From: Candidatus Neomarinimicrobiota bacterium
GTDB lineage: Bacteria > Fidelibacterota > Marinisomatia > Marinisomatales > S15-B10
DNA: 64,000 nt
Direction: 5' to 3'
Assembly: GCA_012964825.1 (NCBI GenBank)
Contig: DTTI01000028.1
Coordinates: 1 to 64,000, forward strand
Shown here: positions 45,813 to 54,080 of the stretch, piece after piece
How positions within the stretch are numbered: position 1 is the first letter of the stretch
Layout of the letters: each line of letters opens with the position of its first letter
Notes under the pieces: model-generated
What the model saw: the letters and a program-made list of their open reading frames with translations, nothing else
Told to the model about the DNA's origin: nothing
The model's database searches: none
Made by a program: the position numbers and the translations under genes

Positions 45813-46159
45813 TACACAGAGAAGGAGGTCCCGCAGCCGCAGGTTCGGGAGGCGTTGGGATTGACAAACTGAAAACCGCCGGAGAGAAGATCGGAGGAGA
45901 AGTCGATTGTCATGCCCTTGAGATAAAGCAAGGACTTCAAATCAACAGCAACCTTAATGCCGTGATTTTCATAAATCTTATCAAATTCTCCCAACTCCTT
46001 GTCCCAAGCGAGATCATAATTCATACCAGAGCAGCCGCCGCCGGAGACGGAGGCACGAAGATAATCACCGTCTTCATCAGTACGGACTTGAAGGAGACGC
46101 TCCGCAGCATTTTCCGTGATGGTTATCCCTTCCAGAATCTCTTCCTGAATTTCACTCAT
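45812..46159 (-). CDS. sufA: Fe-S cluster assembly A-type carrier SufA/ErpA-like
   Basis: A 115-residue A-type carrier that passes Fe-S clusters to target proteins. The three ligand cysteines are Cys43 (GGGCSGMNY), Cys107 and Cys109 (TCGCGTSF), in the standard C-x63-C-x-C arrangement. ATG 46159 is chosen: it gives the normal length and follows the MIP18 stop by 1 bp, whereas the ORF extension upstream would run through that gene and is not homologous. Confidence 0.9.
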   Translation of the reverse strand: MSEIQEEILEGITITENAAERLLQVRTDEDGDYLRASVSGGGCSGMNYDLAWDKELGEFDKIYENHGIKVAVDLKSLLYLKGMTIDFSSDLLSGGFQFVNPNASRTCGCGTSFSV

Positions 46160-46160
46160 A

Positions 46161-46517
46161 TTATTCCCAATCTTTTTGTTTTTCTTCTTCTCGCGGTTTT
46201 GGATCAAAGCCGAGTTTTGATTTACCTTCATCCGTCATTTTCTCAGGCGACCAGGGCGGATCAAAAGTGATTTCAACAAACGCTTGATTTACTTCATCAA
46301 GGTTTTCAAGTTTTTGTCGAATATCATCCGCCATGGATTGCCCCATTCCACAGCCCGGTGTGGTGAGAGACATGGTGATATTTATGTCTGACTTATCTTT
46401 TTCAAAAGCTTCCTGAATATTGATATTGTAGATGAGGCCGAGATTCCAGAGATCAATAGGAATCTCCGGATCATAGCACTGCTTTAAAATATCGATGACT
46501 TTGTCTTCAGCAACCAT
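46161..46517 (-). CDS. MIP18/DUF59-family Fe-S assembly protein (short SufT paralogue)
   Basis: A 118-residue protein with DUF59: ILKQCYDPEIPIDLWNLGLIYNINIQ, then MSLTTPGCGMGQSMADDIRQKL with the conserved reactive cysteine in T-P-G-C-G, and FDPPWSPEKM. DUF59 proteins help Fe-S cluster delivery. The cluster also encodes a longer SufT-like protein with the same domain at 48236, so this locus carries two paralogues. It lies between the Rrf2 regulator and sufA. Confidence 0.88.
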   Translation of the reverse strand: MVAEDKVIDILKQCYDPEIPIDLWNLGLIYNINIQEAFEKDKSDINITMSLTTPGCGMGQSMADDIRQKLENLDEVNQAFVEITFDPPWSPEKMTDEGKSKLGFDPKPREEEKQKDWE

Positions 46518-46518
46518 T

Positions 46519-46917
46519 TCAGCAAGTTACATCATTTAGGGTCATCTCATCAAACATGTTTCTCATATTTTCATTGAGCCGCTGTATGGGTGAACGGATG
46601 TTACAATTATCGAGCAACTCACAGTTTGAATCAAAATAGCAGTCCATAATACCTAGCGGACCTTCCATCAGCTCAAAAAATTGTGTCATCGTAATGTTGT
46701 CTCTCTTGGTCTTCAGACTGTAACCGCCTTTAGGGCCCTGAACCGGTTTCACGAAATCGTGCCGGGACAATTCCTGGAGCACTTTTGCAAGCAACGGTTG
46801 AGGAATATGATACTGCGCAGCAATATCCTTAGCGCTGACAACTTCGTTTTCATCCACCAAATGAAGATGTCGCAAAGCGATGAGGGCGTACTCGGTTTTT
46901 CTTGTCAGTTTCAGCAT
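46519..46917 (-). CDS. Rrf2-family Fe-S-sensing regulator (IscR-like)
   Basis: A 132-residue winged-helix regulator. The N-terminal HTH (MLKLTRKTEYALIALRHL, then VSAKDIAAQYHIPQPLLAKVLQEL) matches IscR. Cys93, Cys99 and Cys105 have the C-x5-C-x5-C spacing of the IscR [2Fe-2S] ligands (92, 98, 104 in E. coli), so a cluster-sensing role is likely. It sits inside the SUF gene cluster, 57 bp after sufS, with its own candidate promoter at 46941-46967. An IscR-type palindrome before sufB (52857-52869) may be its target. Confidence 0.9.
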   Translation of the reverse strand: MLKLTRKTEYALIALRHLHLVDENEVVSAKDIAAQYHIPQPLLAKVLQELSRHDFVKPVQGPKGGYSLKTKRDNITMTQFFELMEGPLGIMDCYFDSNCELLDNCNIRSPIQRLNENMRNMFDEMTLNDVTC

Positions 46918-46940
46918 GAATGATGAAAAAGGTACTTCAA

Positions 46941-46967
46941 ATTACATTGTTGATATATACCAGTCAA
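46941..46967 (-). promoter_or_regulatory. Candidate promoter of the rrf2-sufA gene group
   Basis: On the minus strand CTTGACTGG contains a -35-like TTGACT (46967-46962). A -10-like TGTAAT lies 15 bp further (46946-46941), with TAATTT at 17-bp spacing as an alternative. The 10-mer TCTTGACTGG is repeated before sufB. It fits in the 57-bp gap between sufS and the regulator gene. Confidence 0.4.
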
Positions 46968-46974
46968 GATGCTC

Positions 46975-48234
46975 TTACCTCAAAAAGTCTATGGCTTTTT
47001 CTAATGATGCTAACAGACGATCCACATCTTCAAAATCATTATAGAGGTAAAAACTGGCTCTTGCAGTTGCCGCTATGCCCAATTTTTCCATAACGGGCTG
47101 GGCACAGTGATGGCCCGCCCGGATGGCTACACCATCCCTGTCGAGTATTTGAGCAAGGTCGTGAGGGTGAACGCCTTCTAAGTTGAAAGTAATAACCCCG
47201 CCCCGTTCAGGAGGGGAGCCGTAGATGGTTACTTCCTCAATCTCGTTAAGTTTCTTCAGTGCATAATCTGTAATAATCTTTTCATGCTCATGAATTGTAT
47301 CCATGCCGATTTCAGAAAGAACATCCACCGCAGCACCTAGTCCAATAGCTTGGGCGATGTTGGGTGTCCCTGCCTCGAATTTCCATGGCACATCGTTCCA
47401 TGTAGATTCTTCCAGAGTTACTGTCTGAATCATTTCACCTCCGCTAAGAAACGGCTCCATCTGTTCAAGCACATCTGATTTTCCATAAAGAACACCCACA
47501 CCGGTAGGCCCCAGCATTTTATGACCTGAGAATGCGAGAAAATCACAGTCGAGTGAAGATACGTCCACAGAGAAGTGGGGCACACTCTGTGCCGCGTCGA
47601 TAAGTATTAAAGCGCCTACACTTTTTGCCAGCGAGATTATCCTTTCCACAGGGTTTACGGTGCCAAAGACGTTGGACTGATGGATGACCGATACAATTTT
47701 GGTTCTTTCAGTGAAATAAGATTCAATATTCTCCAGTGTTCCATCCGATCCAAAAGGGATATATTTCAAGGTAGCGCCAGTTTCACGGGCAGCCAGTTGC
47801 CACGGCACGAGGTTGCTGTGGTGTTCCATCTCCGTTATTAGAATTTCGTCACCTTCCCCAAGATTGTGTCTTGCCCAAGCATAGGCTACTAGGTTGATAG
47901 CTTCCGTGGTACCCCGTGTGAAGACTACCGACCGGGACTCTTCAGCCCCTATAAAGCGAGACACTCGTTCTCTTGCCGATTCGTACGCTTCCGTGGCCTT
48001 TTCACCAATAGCATAAATGGCTCTGTGAACGTTGGCGTTGTAATCTGAGTAGTACTCTGCTACTGCCTCTACAACTTGTCTCGGTGTCTGGGAAGTGGCA
48101 GCACTGTCGAGATAGTAGAAAGGTTCATAGGCCAACCTGTTATGAAAAATAGGAAAGTCACTCCTGATCTTGGCTACATCCAGCGGCAGGGATCGTACTG
48201 CTGACGGTTCTACTGTAGCACTCTCAGCTATCAT
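46975..48234 (-). CDS. sufS: Cysteine desulfurase SufS
   Basis: Releases sulfur from cysteine for Fe-S assembly. The 419-residue PLP enzyme has the PLP lysine in FSGHKMLGPTGVGVLYG, phosphate-binding FTRGTTEAINLVAYAW, EMEHHSNLVPWQLAA, and the mobile catalytic cysteine in RAGHHCAQPVM, the short-loop arrangement of the SufS class. It starts 1 bp after the SufT-like gene stop, in the order sufBCDUTS. SufU, encoded nearby, is the expected sulfur acceptor since no sufE is seen. Confidence 0.96.
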   Translation of the reverse strand: MIAESATVEPSAVRSLPLDVAKIRSDFPIFHNRLAYEPFYYLDSAATSQTPRQVVEAVAEYYSDYNANVHRAIYAIGEKATEAYESARERVSRFIGAEESRSVVFTRGTTEAINLVAYAWARHNLGEGDEILITEMEHHSNLVPWQLAARETGATLKYIPFGSDGTLENIESYFTERTKIVSVIHQSNVFGTVNPVERIISLAKSVGALILIDAAQSVPHFSVDVSSLDCDFLAFSGHKMLGPTGVGVLYGKSDVLEQMEPFLSGGEMIQTVTLEESTWNDVPWKFEAGTPNIAQAIGLGAAVDVLSEIGMDTIHEHEKIITDYALKKLNEIEEVTIYGSPPERGGVITFNLEGVHPHDLAQILDRDGVAIRAGHHCAQPVMEKLGIAATARASFYLYNDFEDVDRLLASLEKAIDFLR

Positions 48235-48235
48235 A

Positions 48236-48787
48236 TTAGTACATTCCCAGTTCCAGCCGGGCAGCTTCTGAGATCATATCCTTCGTCCAGGGTGGCTCCC
48301 AGACAAGTTCTATATTCACATCTCTTACGCCAGTGACACCAAGGACTTTTGCTTTCATCTCATCCACCATCATGGGTCCCATACCGCAGCCCGGTGCCGT
48401 CAGGGTCATTTTAATCTCCACATTGGTGCCGCCTTCTACAGCATCTGTGAGTTTACAGGAGTAGATGAGACCCAGGTCTACCATATTTATGGGAATTTCC
48501 GGGTCGTAACAGGTTTTGAGTACTTCCCAGATTGCTCCTTCGCTGGCGGTTCCTGTTATTTTTTTCTCTTCCGAAGCATCTTCTGTCACCTTTTTGCCTA
48601 TGGTGTCGGCATCTTTTCCCTCAATCCTGAAAAGGGAGCCTCGGGCCGTTACCGTATAACTACCGCCCAGGGCCTGGGTGATACGGACCTTATCCCCTTT
48701 TTTCAGGGTAAAAGCATCACCAAAAGGAATAAGGGTGGCATCACAGTCCCGGGTGAGGGTAATGAGTTCATCACTGAATGTGTTCAT
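48236..48787 (-). CDS. sufT: SufT-type Fe-S assembly protein with N-terminal extension
   Basis: A 183-residue protein. Residues about 1-75 form the beta-rich extension typical of long SufT proteins (ATLIPFGDAFTLKKGDKVRITQALGGSYTVTARGSLFRIEG). The DUF59 domain follows (VLKTCYDPEIPINMVDLGLIYSCKL, then TAPGCGMGPMMVDEMKAKV with the conserved cysteine, then VWEPPWTKDM). It aids Fe-S maturation. It overlaps sufU by 4 bp and precedes sufS by 1 bp. The shorter MIP18 paralogue is at 46161. Confidence 0.9.
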   Translation of the reverse strand: MNTFSDELITLTRDCDATLIPFGDAFTLKKGDKVRITQALGGSYTVTARGSLFRIEGKDADTIGKKVTEDASEEKKITGTASEGAIWEVLKTCYDPEIPINMVDLGLIYSCKLTDAVEGGTNVEIKMTLTAPGCGMGPMMVDEMKAKVLGVTGVRDVNIELVWEPPWTKDMISEAARLELGMY

Positions 48788-49239
48788 TCTGTTTTCGCGA
48801 CCTTATCTGCCCCGGTAAGACAGTTGTTTAAAGTGTGCCAAGCCAGTGTTGCGCATTTTACTCGGGCAGGATATTTATGAACACCAGCCATGACGGTTAG
48901 CTTTCCCAAGTCTTCTGAGCCCGTTTCCCCGGTGGTGACTAGCTGGTGGAAAGAGTCAAACAGAGATTCAATTTCAGTGGTTGATTTGCCTTTAACTACA
49001 GTGGTCATAATTGAGGAGGAGGCTTTTGATATGGCGCACCCTGAACCGTCAAAGCGGATATCTTTCACTCTGTCTCCTTCCACTTCCAGGTGCAACTTAA
49101 GTTTATCCCCGCAAAGGGGGTTGTAACCGTCACCGGAGTGTGTGGGAGACTCCAACTGGCCAAAGTTCTGGGGGTTCTGGTTGTGATCAAGGATCACTTC
49201 CTGGTAAAGTTCACGTAGGTCATCCACCGGTAACTCCAT
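48784..49239 (-). CDS. sufU: Fe-S scaffold/sulfur-transfer protein SufU
   Basis: A 151-residue zinc-dependent sulfurtransferase of the SufU type. Zinc/sulfur ligands are Cys43-x-Asp45 (PLCGD), Cys68 (SGCAISKASSS) and Cys129 (ARVKCATLAWHTL). The insertion before the last cysteine (GKLTVMAGVHKYPARVKC) distinguishes SufU from IscU. ATG 49239 gives the usual N-terminus (MELPVDDLRELYQEVILDHNQNPQN); it overlaps sufD by 20 bp. A start at 49287 is possible but would overlap by 68 bp. It accepts sulfur from SufS. Confidence 0.9.
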   Translation of the reverse strand: MELPVDDLRELYQEVILDHNQNPQNFGQLESPTHSGDGYNPLCGDKLKLHLEVEGDRVKDIRFDGSGCAISKASSSIMTTVVKGKSTTEIESLFDSFHQLVTTGETGSEDLGKLTVMAGVHKYPARVKCATLAWHTLNNCLTGADKVAKTE

Positions 49240-50491
49240 TGAGCCATGATTCAAGGAGACCCCGGGCGTACTCTTGAGCTTCTTCATTATTTATATCATC
49301 TACCACTTCATTGGCAAAGCCGTTAATGAGCAGTGCCTTGGCGGAAAGAACGTCAAGCCCGCGGGACCTGAGATAAAAGAGGGCGTCTTCGCTGATCTGG
49401 CCCGTGGTAGAACCATGGGTACACCTCACATCATCGGCATAAATTTCCAGCTGAGGGTTGGAATTCATGAGAGCATTGTCGCTCAACAGCAAATTGTTAT
49501 TGGTCTGGTTAGCGTCAATCTTCTGAGCATCTTGGCGAACTACGGCGCGGCCGTTAAAAACACCCGTAGATTTGTCGGCAAGAATGTATTTAAAGAGCAT
49601 GCGGCTGGTGACATGTTCTGAGGTATGATCCATAATAATGTTGTGATCCACATGCTGGGACTCTTTGGAAAGGCAAAGACCATTGAGGGTAACATCGGCC
49701 CCTTTCCCGGAAAGAACAACGTTTACATCATGCCTGTGGAGGGAGGAGCCCAAGGATATATAAGAGCCGTGAATATTACTGTCCGCCGGCACCTGATAGA
49801 AGGTAGCGGAAAGGTGGGAGGCTGAAGGGGCTTCGTTTTGGATGCGAAGATGATGCAGATGACTGTTGTTACCGGTCCTCATAATGGTTAGGGCGTTGTT
49901 CCAATATGAGACGGTACCATTCCCGCGGTATTCTTCAATGAAGGTGGCCTGAGTGTTTTCCGCCACATCCACTACGAGTCTTGGGTGATTCATAATGGGC
50001 TCTGAAAGTTTTGTGGTGATATAGAGCAATCTCACGGCGGAGGAACTGTCAAATTCTTCAGAAAAGTGAATATGAAGACCACTGTTCATCATGGCAGTAT
50101 TCAGTATAGCAAAGGGGTTCGCGCCTGCATCGTAGCCGTTGGTCACAAGTTTGGCATCCTTATTGTAACTGTCCAGTAGTGTATTGAGGGTGAGGCCCGG
50201 CGGGATGGTTGAGAGGTCAGGCTGGTAGTGGCCATTCACAAATAGAAGTGTAGGGAGAGAAAGACTGTCTTTCCCCTCATCACCGCGTTCAGGTAAGTCA
50301 GCCTCTGTGGAGAGGCGAAAAGCGTTTTTCTCCACCATCGTAGTATTGGTGAAGCGATAAACTTCCCAGCTCTGCCTCGGAAAACCGATTTCTTTAAAAT
50401 GGTTAAATGCTCCTTTTCTCAGTTCCTGAAGAGAGTGAGGTTCATGATCAGCGGGGGAAAGGGTTGAAAACTGTTTTTCCAGGTGTTTCAT
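49220..50491 (-). CDS. sufD: Fe-S cluster assembly protein SufD
   Basis: A 423-residue component of the SufBCD scaffold. After a variable N-terminal half it shows the SufBD beta-helix core: VVLSGKGADVTLNGLCLSKESQHVDHNIIMDHTSEHVTSRMLFKYILADKSTGVFNGRAVVRQDAQKIDANQTNNNLLLS and LEIYADDVRCTHGSTTGQISEDALFYLRSRG, the latter with the conserved V-x-C/K-x-x-H segment. SufD pairs with SufB and SufC. It starts 3 bp after the sufC stop. Confidence 0.95.
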   Translation of the reverse strand: MKHLEKQFSTLSPADHEPHSLQELRKGAFNHFKEIGFPRQSWEVYRFTNTTMVEKNAFRLSTEADLPERGDEGKDSLSLPTLLFVNGHYQPDLSTIPPGLTLNTLLDSYNKDAKLVTNGYDAGANPFAILNTAMMNSGLHIHFSEEFDSSSAVRLLYITTKLSEPIMNHPRLVVDVAENTQATFIEEYRGNGTVSYWNNALTIMRTGNNSHLHHLRIQNEAPSASHLSATFYQVPADSNIHGSYISLGSSLHRHDVNVVLSGKGADVTLNGLCLSKESQHVDHNIIMDHTSEHVTSRMLFKYILADKSTGVFNGRAVVRQDAQKIDANQTNNNLLLSDNALMNSNPQLEIYADDVRCTHGSTTGQISEDALFYLRSRGLDVLSAKALLINGFANEVVDDINNEEAQEYARGLLESWLNGVTGG

Positions 50492-50494
50492 GTT

Positions 50495-51247
50495 TTAGGC
50501 GACCACGGTTTCTTCCAGCCAGCCGTAACCTTTTTCTTCCAGTTCGTGAGCCAGGTTCTTACCACCGGAGCGGATAATACGGCCGTCCATGAGAACGTGA
50601 ATCTTGTCCGGATCCATGTATTGCAAAATTCTTTGGTAGTGAGTGATAACAACTACAGCCCGGTCCTCGCGCCGGAACTTGTTTACGCCGTCAGCCACTA
50701 TCCTTATAGCATCAATGTCCAGTCCCGAATCGGTCTCGTCTAGAACAGCTAGGGTGGGGTCCAGGACGAGCATCTGAAGGATTTCGTTCCGCTTTTTTTC
50801 ACCGCCGGAAAAACCGTCATTCACAGCACGCTTCAGATAGCTTTCATCCATCTTCACCTGTGCCAGTTTCTCCTTAATAAAGCTCAGGAAATCGACAGCA
50901 TCCATCTCAGGTTCACCCCGGTGCTTCCGGATAGCATTTACCGCCGCCTTCATGAAATAAGCGAGATTGACGCCAGGGATCACTGCGGGATACTGGTATG
51001 ACATGAAAACACCTTCCAGGGCCCTTTCTTCAACATCCATCTCTAGCAGATTATTTCCGTTGTAGAGAATTTCACCATCTAAAACTTCATAGATTTTTTG
51101 ACCGGCGATAACGTGGGCCAGCGTGCTCTTTCCGGAGCCGTTAGGTCCCATGATGGCGTGGAGTTCGCCGGTGTTTACTACCAGGTCGATACCTTTCAAG
51201 ATAGGTTTATCCTCTACAGCGACGTGGAGGTTCTTTATCTCGAGCAT
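50495..51247 (-). CDS. sufC: Fe-S cluster assembly ATPase SufC
   Basis: A 250-residue ABC-type ATPase that drives conformational change in the SufBCD scaffold. Walker A is GPNGSGKST, the signature is FSGGEKKRNEIL (SufC-type), Walker B with its glutamate is LAVLDETDSGLD, and the H-loop is VVVITHYQRIL. The sequence FMSYQYPAVIPGV is the SufC Q-loop region. It lies 65 bp after sufB and is cotranscribed with sufD. Confidence 0.97.
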   Translation of the reverse strand: MLEIKNLHVAVEDKPILKGIDLVVNTGELHAIMGPNGSGKSTLAHVIAGQKIYEVLDGEILYNGNNLLEMDVEERALEGVFMSYQYPAVIPGVNLAYFMKAAVNAIRKHRGEPEMDAVDFLSFIKEKLAQVKMDESYLKRAVNDGFSGGEKKRNEILQMLVLDPTLAVLDETDSGLDIDAIRIVADGVNKFRREDRAVVVITHYQRILQYMDPDKIHVLMDGRIIRSGGKNLAHELEEKGYGWLEETVVA

Positions 51248-51312
51248 AAAATATTTTCCAAAATTTTCTTTCAGTTAAATCATTTTCATCAGGGGAACGG
51301 GATGATCGATGG

Positions 51313-52797
51313 TTAGCCGACGCTGCCCTCCAAACTCACTTCCAACAGCTTCTGTGCTTCCACCGCAAACTCCATGGGGAGCTCTCTGAACACTTCCTTG
51401 CAAAAACCATTTACGATCATAGAGACAGCATTTTCTGTGGAGATGCCACGCTGGTTGCAGTAGTAGATCTGATCTTCTCCGATAGCGGAAGTGGATGCTT
51501 CGTGCTCCATCTGTGCTGAAGGATTCCGTACATCAATATAAGGAAATGTGTGGGCACCGCACTTGTCGCCGATAAGAAGTGAGTCACACTGGGAGTAGTT
51601 CCGGGCGTTATCGGCACCCTTCATGATCTTCACGGCGCCGCGGTAGGTATTCTGCCCCTTCCCGGCGGAGATACCTTTGGTGATAATTGTACTCTTAGTA
51701 TTCTTCCCAATGTGGGTCATCTTTGTTCCGGTGTCGGCCTGCTGAAAGTTGTTGGTGAGGGCCACCGAGTAGAATTCGCCGACCGTTTTATCCCCTTTGA
51801 GAATCACGCTGGGATATTTCCAGGTGATGGCCGAACCAGTCTCCACCTGCGTCCAAGAGATCTTGGAGTTGTCCTCACGGCAGATGCCCCGTTTGGTGAC
51901 GAAGTTGTAGATGCCGCCTTTGCCCGTTTTTGGATCACCGGGATACCAGTTCTGAACGGTGGCGTATTTAATTGTAGCATCCTTGTGGGCGATCAGTTCC
52001 ACCACGGCTGCGTGAAGCTGGTTCTCATCGCGCATGGGTGCGGTGCACCCCTCAAGGTAACTCACATAGCTGCCCTCATCGGCGATGATAAGGGTCCGTT
52101 CGAACTGGCCTGTGTTGGCTGCGTTGATACGGAAGTAAGTGGATAGCTCCATGGGACACCTAACGCCCTTAGGGACGTAGACAAAACTGCCGTCGCTGAA
52201 AACAGCTGAGTTGAGTGTGGCGAAGAAATTATCGGTATAGGGCACCACCGAGCCGAGATACTTTTTGACCAAGTTAGGATGTTCATGGACCGCTTCGGAG
52301 AATGGGCAGAAAATCACCCCCGCTTTTTCCAGTTCCTTCTTGAAAGTGGTTGCTACGGAGACCGAATCAAAGACCGCATCTACAGCTACACCGGTAAGCA
52401 TCTTCTGTTCTTCAAGAGGAATGCCCAACTTTTTGTAGGTTTCCAGCAGCTCCGGGTCCACCTCGTCCAGGCTTTTCGGGCCGTCTTCTTGTGATTTTGG
52501 CGCCGCGTAGTAGCTGATGGCCTGGTAATCAATTTCATTATACTTAACCATGGACCAGTCCGGCTCTTCCATCTTGAGCCACTGCCTATACGCTTTCAGC
52601 CGCCACTTAAGCAGCCAGTCCGGTTCATTTTTCTTCAGTGAGATTGTTTTAACTGTCTCTTCATCGAGACCGGGGGGAATAGTTTCCTGATCGATATCAG
52701 TGACGAAGCCGTACTCATACTCTTGCGAGAGCCGGCTCTCGATAGTCTGCATCTCTTCGCTCAATACTTTCTCAACTGATCCGTTTTTTGTCATCAC
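51313..52797 (-). CDS. sufB: Fe-S cluster assembly scaffold SufB
   Basis: The 494-residue cluster-building subunit. It contains EYGFVTDID near the N-terminus, [91 protein letters not shown] (with a conserved cysteine), and the C-terminal core [22 protein letters not shown]...[20 protein letters not shown]. It is the first gene of the SUF operon; an IscR-like palindrome and a promoter precede it. Confidence 0.97.
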   Translation of the reverse strand: MMTKNGSVEKVLSEEMQTIESRLSQEYEYGFVTDIDQETIPPGLDEETVKTISLKKNEPDWLLKWRLKAYRQWLKMEEPDWSMVKYNEIDYQAISYYAAPKSQEDGPKSLDEVDPELLETYKKLGIPLEEQKMLTGVAVDAVFDSVSVATTFKKELEKAGVIFCPFSEAVHEHPNLVKKYLGSVVPYTDNFFATLNSAVFSDGSFVYVPKGVRCPMELSTYFRINAANTGQFERTLIIADEGSYVSYLEGCTAPMRDENQLHAAVVELIAHKDATIKYATVQNWYPGDPKTGKGGIYNFVTKRGICREDNSKISWTQVETGSAITWKYPSVILKGDKTVGEFYSVALTNNFQQADTGTKMTHIGKNTKSTIITKGISAGKGQNTYRGAVKIMKGADNARNYSQCDSLLIGDKCGAHTFPYIDVRNPSAQMEHEASTSAIGEDQIYYCNQRGISTENAVSMIVNGFCKEVFRELPMEFAVEAQKLLEVSLEGSVG

Positions 52798-52817
52798 TTT
52801 ACCTTTTTGCTGGAGTG

Positions 52818-52869
52818 AAATTACTGGCTATTCCTCTCTCCAGTCAAGAAAAATCCGACTAAAATAGTC
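52818..52869 (-). promoter_or_regulatory. sufB promoter with IscR type-1-like palindrome
   Basis: On the minus strand TTGACT (52847-52842) and TAATTT (52823-52818) are spaced 18 bp apart, ending about 20 bp before the sufB ATG. TCTTGACTGG, which spans this -35, is repeated before rrf2. Ten bp upstream lies GACTATTTTAGTC (52857-52869), a perfect inverted repeat whose form GACT-R-WWW-Y-AGTC equals the core of the IscR type-1 motif. Regulation by the Rrf2 protein encoded at 46519 is inference. Confidence 0.5.
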
Positions 52870-52925
52870 TTATTTATTCCGGTATTCAAGTAGTAAAGGT
52901 CTTTTTTAAGGGAGAATCGATCCTT

Positions 52926-53966
52926 TTATAGGAGAGAGATACGTTTTTCCCCGCCGGAGGGACAGAAGATGCCGATCTTGCAGGCGGCGTAGGGTGATTT
53001 GGAATTGAATTCTGAGATGAAAGATGAGGCGTTCTCTTCAGGCATGGCAATAAGCAGTCCGCCAGACGTTTGTGCGTCGGCGGCCATGAGTTGCTCATGT
53101 TCCTGCAAACTTTCTCTAAACTCAATTTGTTGAGACGCATGGTCGAGGTTTCTCTCCGTCCCCTTGGGGACCACACCTTTTTCGGCAAGAGCCGCCGTGC
53201 CGTCTATGAACGGAAGCTGGTCAAATTTGACTTTAGCCGACACATCACTGACTTCACAGATCTCCAGAAGGTGACCGAGGAGACCAAATCCTGTCACATC
53301 GGTGGCGGCAGAGGCCCCGTATTTGAGCATCAGTTCAGCAGCCAAGGAGTTGAGAGTGGTCATGAGAGCTGTGGCTTCCTGTATCAAACTCTCCGCAGCT
53401 TCACCGTGTTTGATAGCTGTAGTGATAATGCCCGTCCCTAACGGTTTCGTCAGGACAATTGCATCACCGGGCTTGGCGCTGTTGTTCCTGACAATTTTGT
53501 TAGCAGAAGCTTCTCCTGTCACCACAAGCCCGTACTTCGGTTCTTTGTCATCAATGCTGTGGCCTCCGAGAATGGAGATGCCCGCCTCTTTTGCTTTGGA
53601 TGCGCCCCCTTTAAGAATTTCCCCCAACACTTCCATGGGAAGGTCATCTATTGGAAAAGCGACAATGTTCAGAGCAAAAAGCGGTGTGGCGCCCATGGCG
53701 TAGATATCGGAGAGGGAATTGGCGGCGGCAATCTGACCAAAAGAAAAGGGGTCATCGACGATGGGGGTGAAGAAATCCAGGGTTTGGACTAGGGCTCTAT
53801 CTCCATCAATGCGCACCACTGCCGCGTCGTCAGACCCGGAAAAGTCGACCACGACATTTTTGTCTTCAACAGGAGGCAGCTGGCTCAGAACCTGAGCCAG
53901 GTCTTTTGGACTGAGCTTACAGGCTCAGCCTGCGCCGTGTGAAAACTGGGTAAGTCGTTTGGTCAT
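52926..53966 (-). CDS. selD: Selenide, water dikinase SelD, selenocysteine-containing
   Basis: Makes selenophosphate from selenide and ATP. Simple ORF calling gives only 308 residues starting after the active site. Reading through the in-frame TGA at 53927-53925 restores the normal N-terminus: MTKRLTQFSHGAG, then UGA, then ACKLSPKDLAQVLSQLP. SelD proteins have Cys or Sec exactly there (G-A-G-C/U-x-C-K). The full protein has 346 residues with Sec at position 14, followed by FSGSDDAAVVRIDGD, LSDIYAMGATPLFALN and AATDVTGFGLLGHL. ATG 53966 or 53978 may start it. A SECIS-like hairpin follows the UGA (53880-53900). The sel machinery must exist elsewhere. Confidence 0.93.
53880..53927 (-). promoter_or_regulatory. 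UGA selenocysteine codon and bacterial SECIS-like hairpin in selD
   Basis: The UGA is at 53927-53925 (minus strand). Twenty-four bases after it, CTGGCTCAG pairs with CTGAGCCAG in a perfect 9-bp stem with loop GTT (53900-53880). The loop begins with G followed by T, as bacterial SECIS loops usually do, and lies in the distance range known for them. A second small hairpin, TGAGC/GCTCA, covers the UGA itself. Confidence 0.8.
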
Positions 53967-54080
53967 TGTCTCTGCCATAGGTGAGGAATTTAGCCGGGTG
54001 ATGGCAGAGAGAGGAGAGGAAAATGTTATTGGCTAGCAACAAAACTCAACAGCATTTTGGATAATTACACGTATAGTAGC

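Noticed and set aside
53990-54080. A further small gene between the methyltransferase and selD
   Set aside because: Only about 100 bp, no frame with features.
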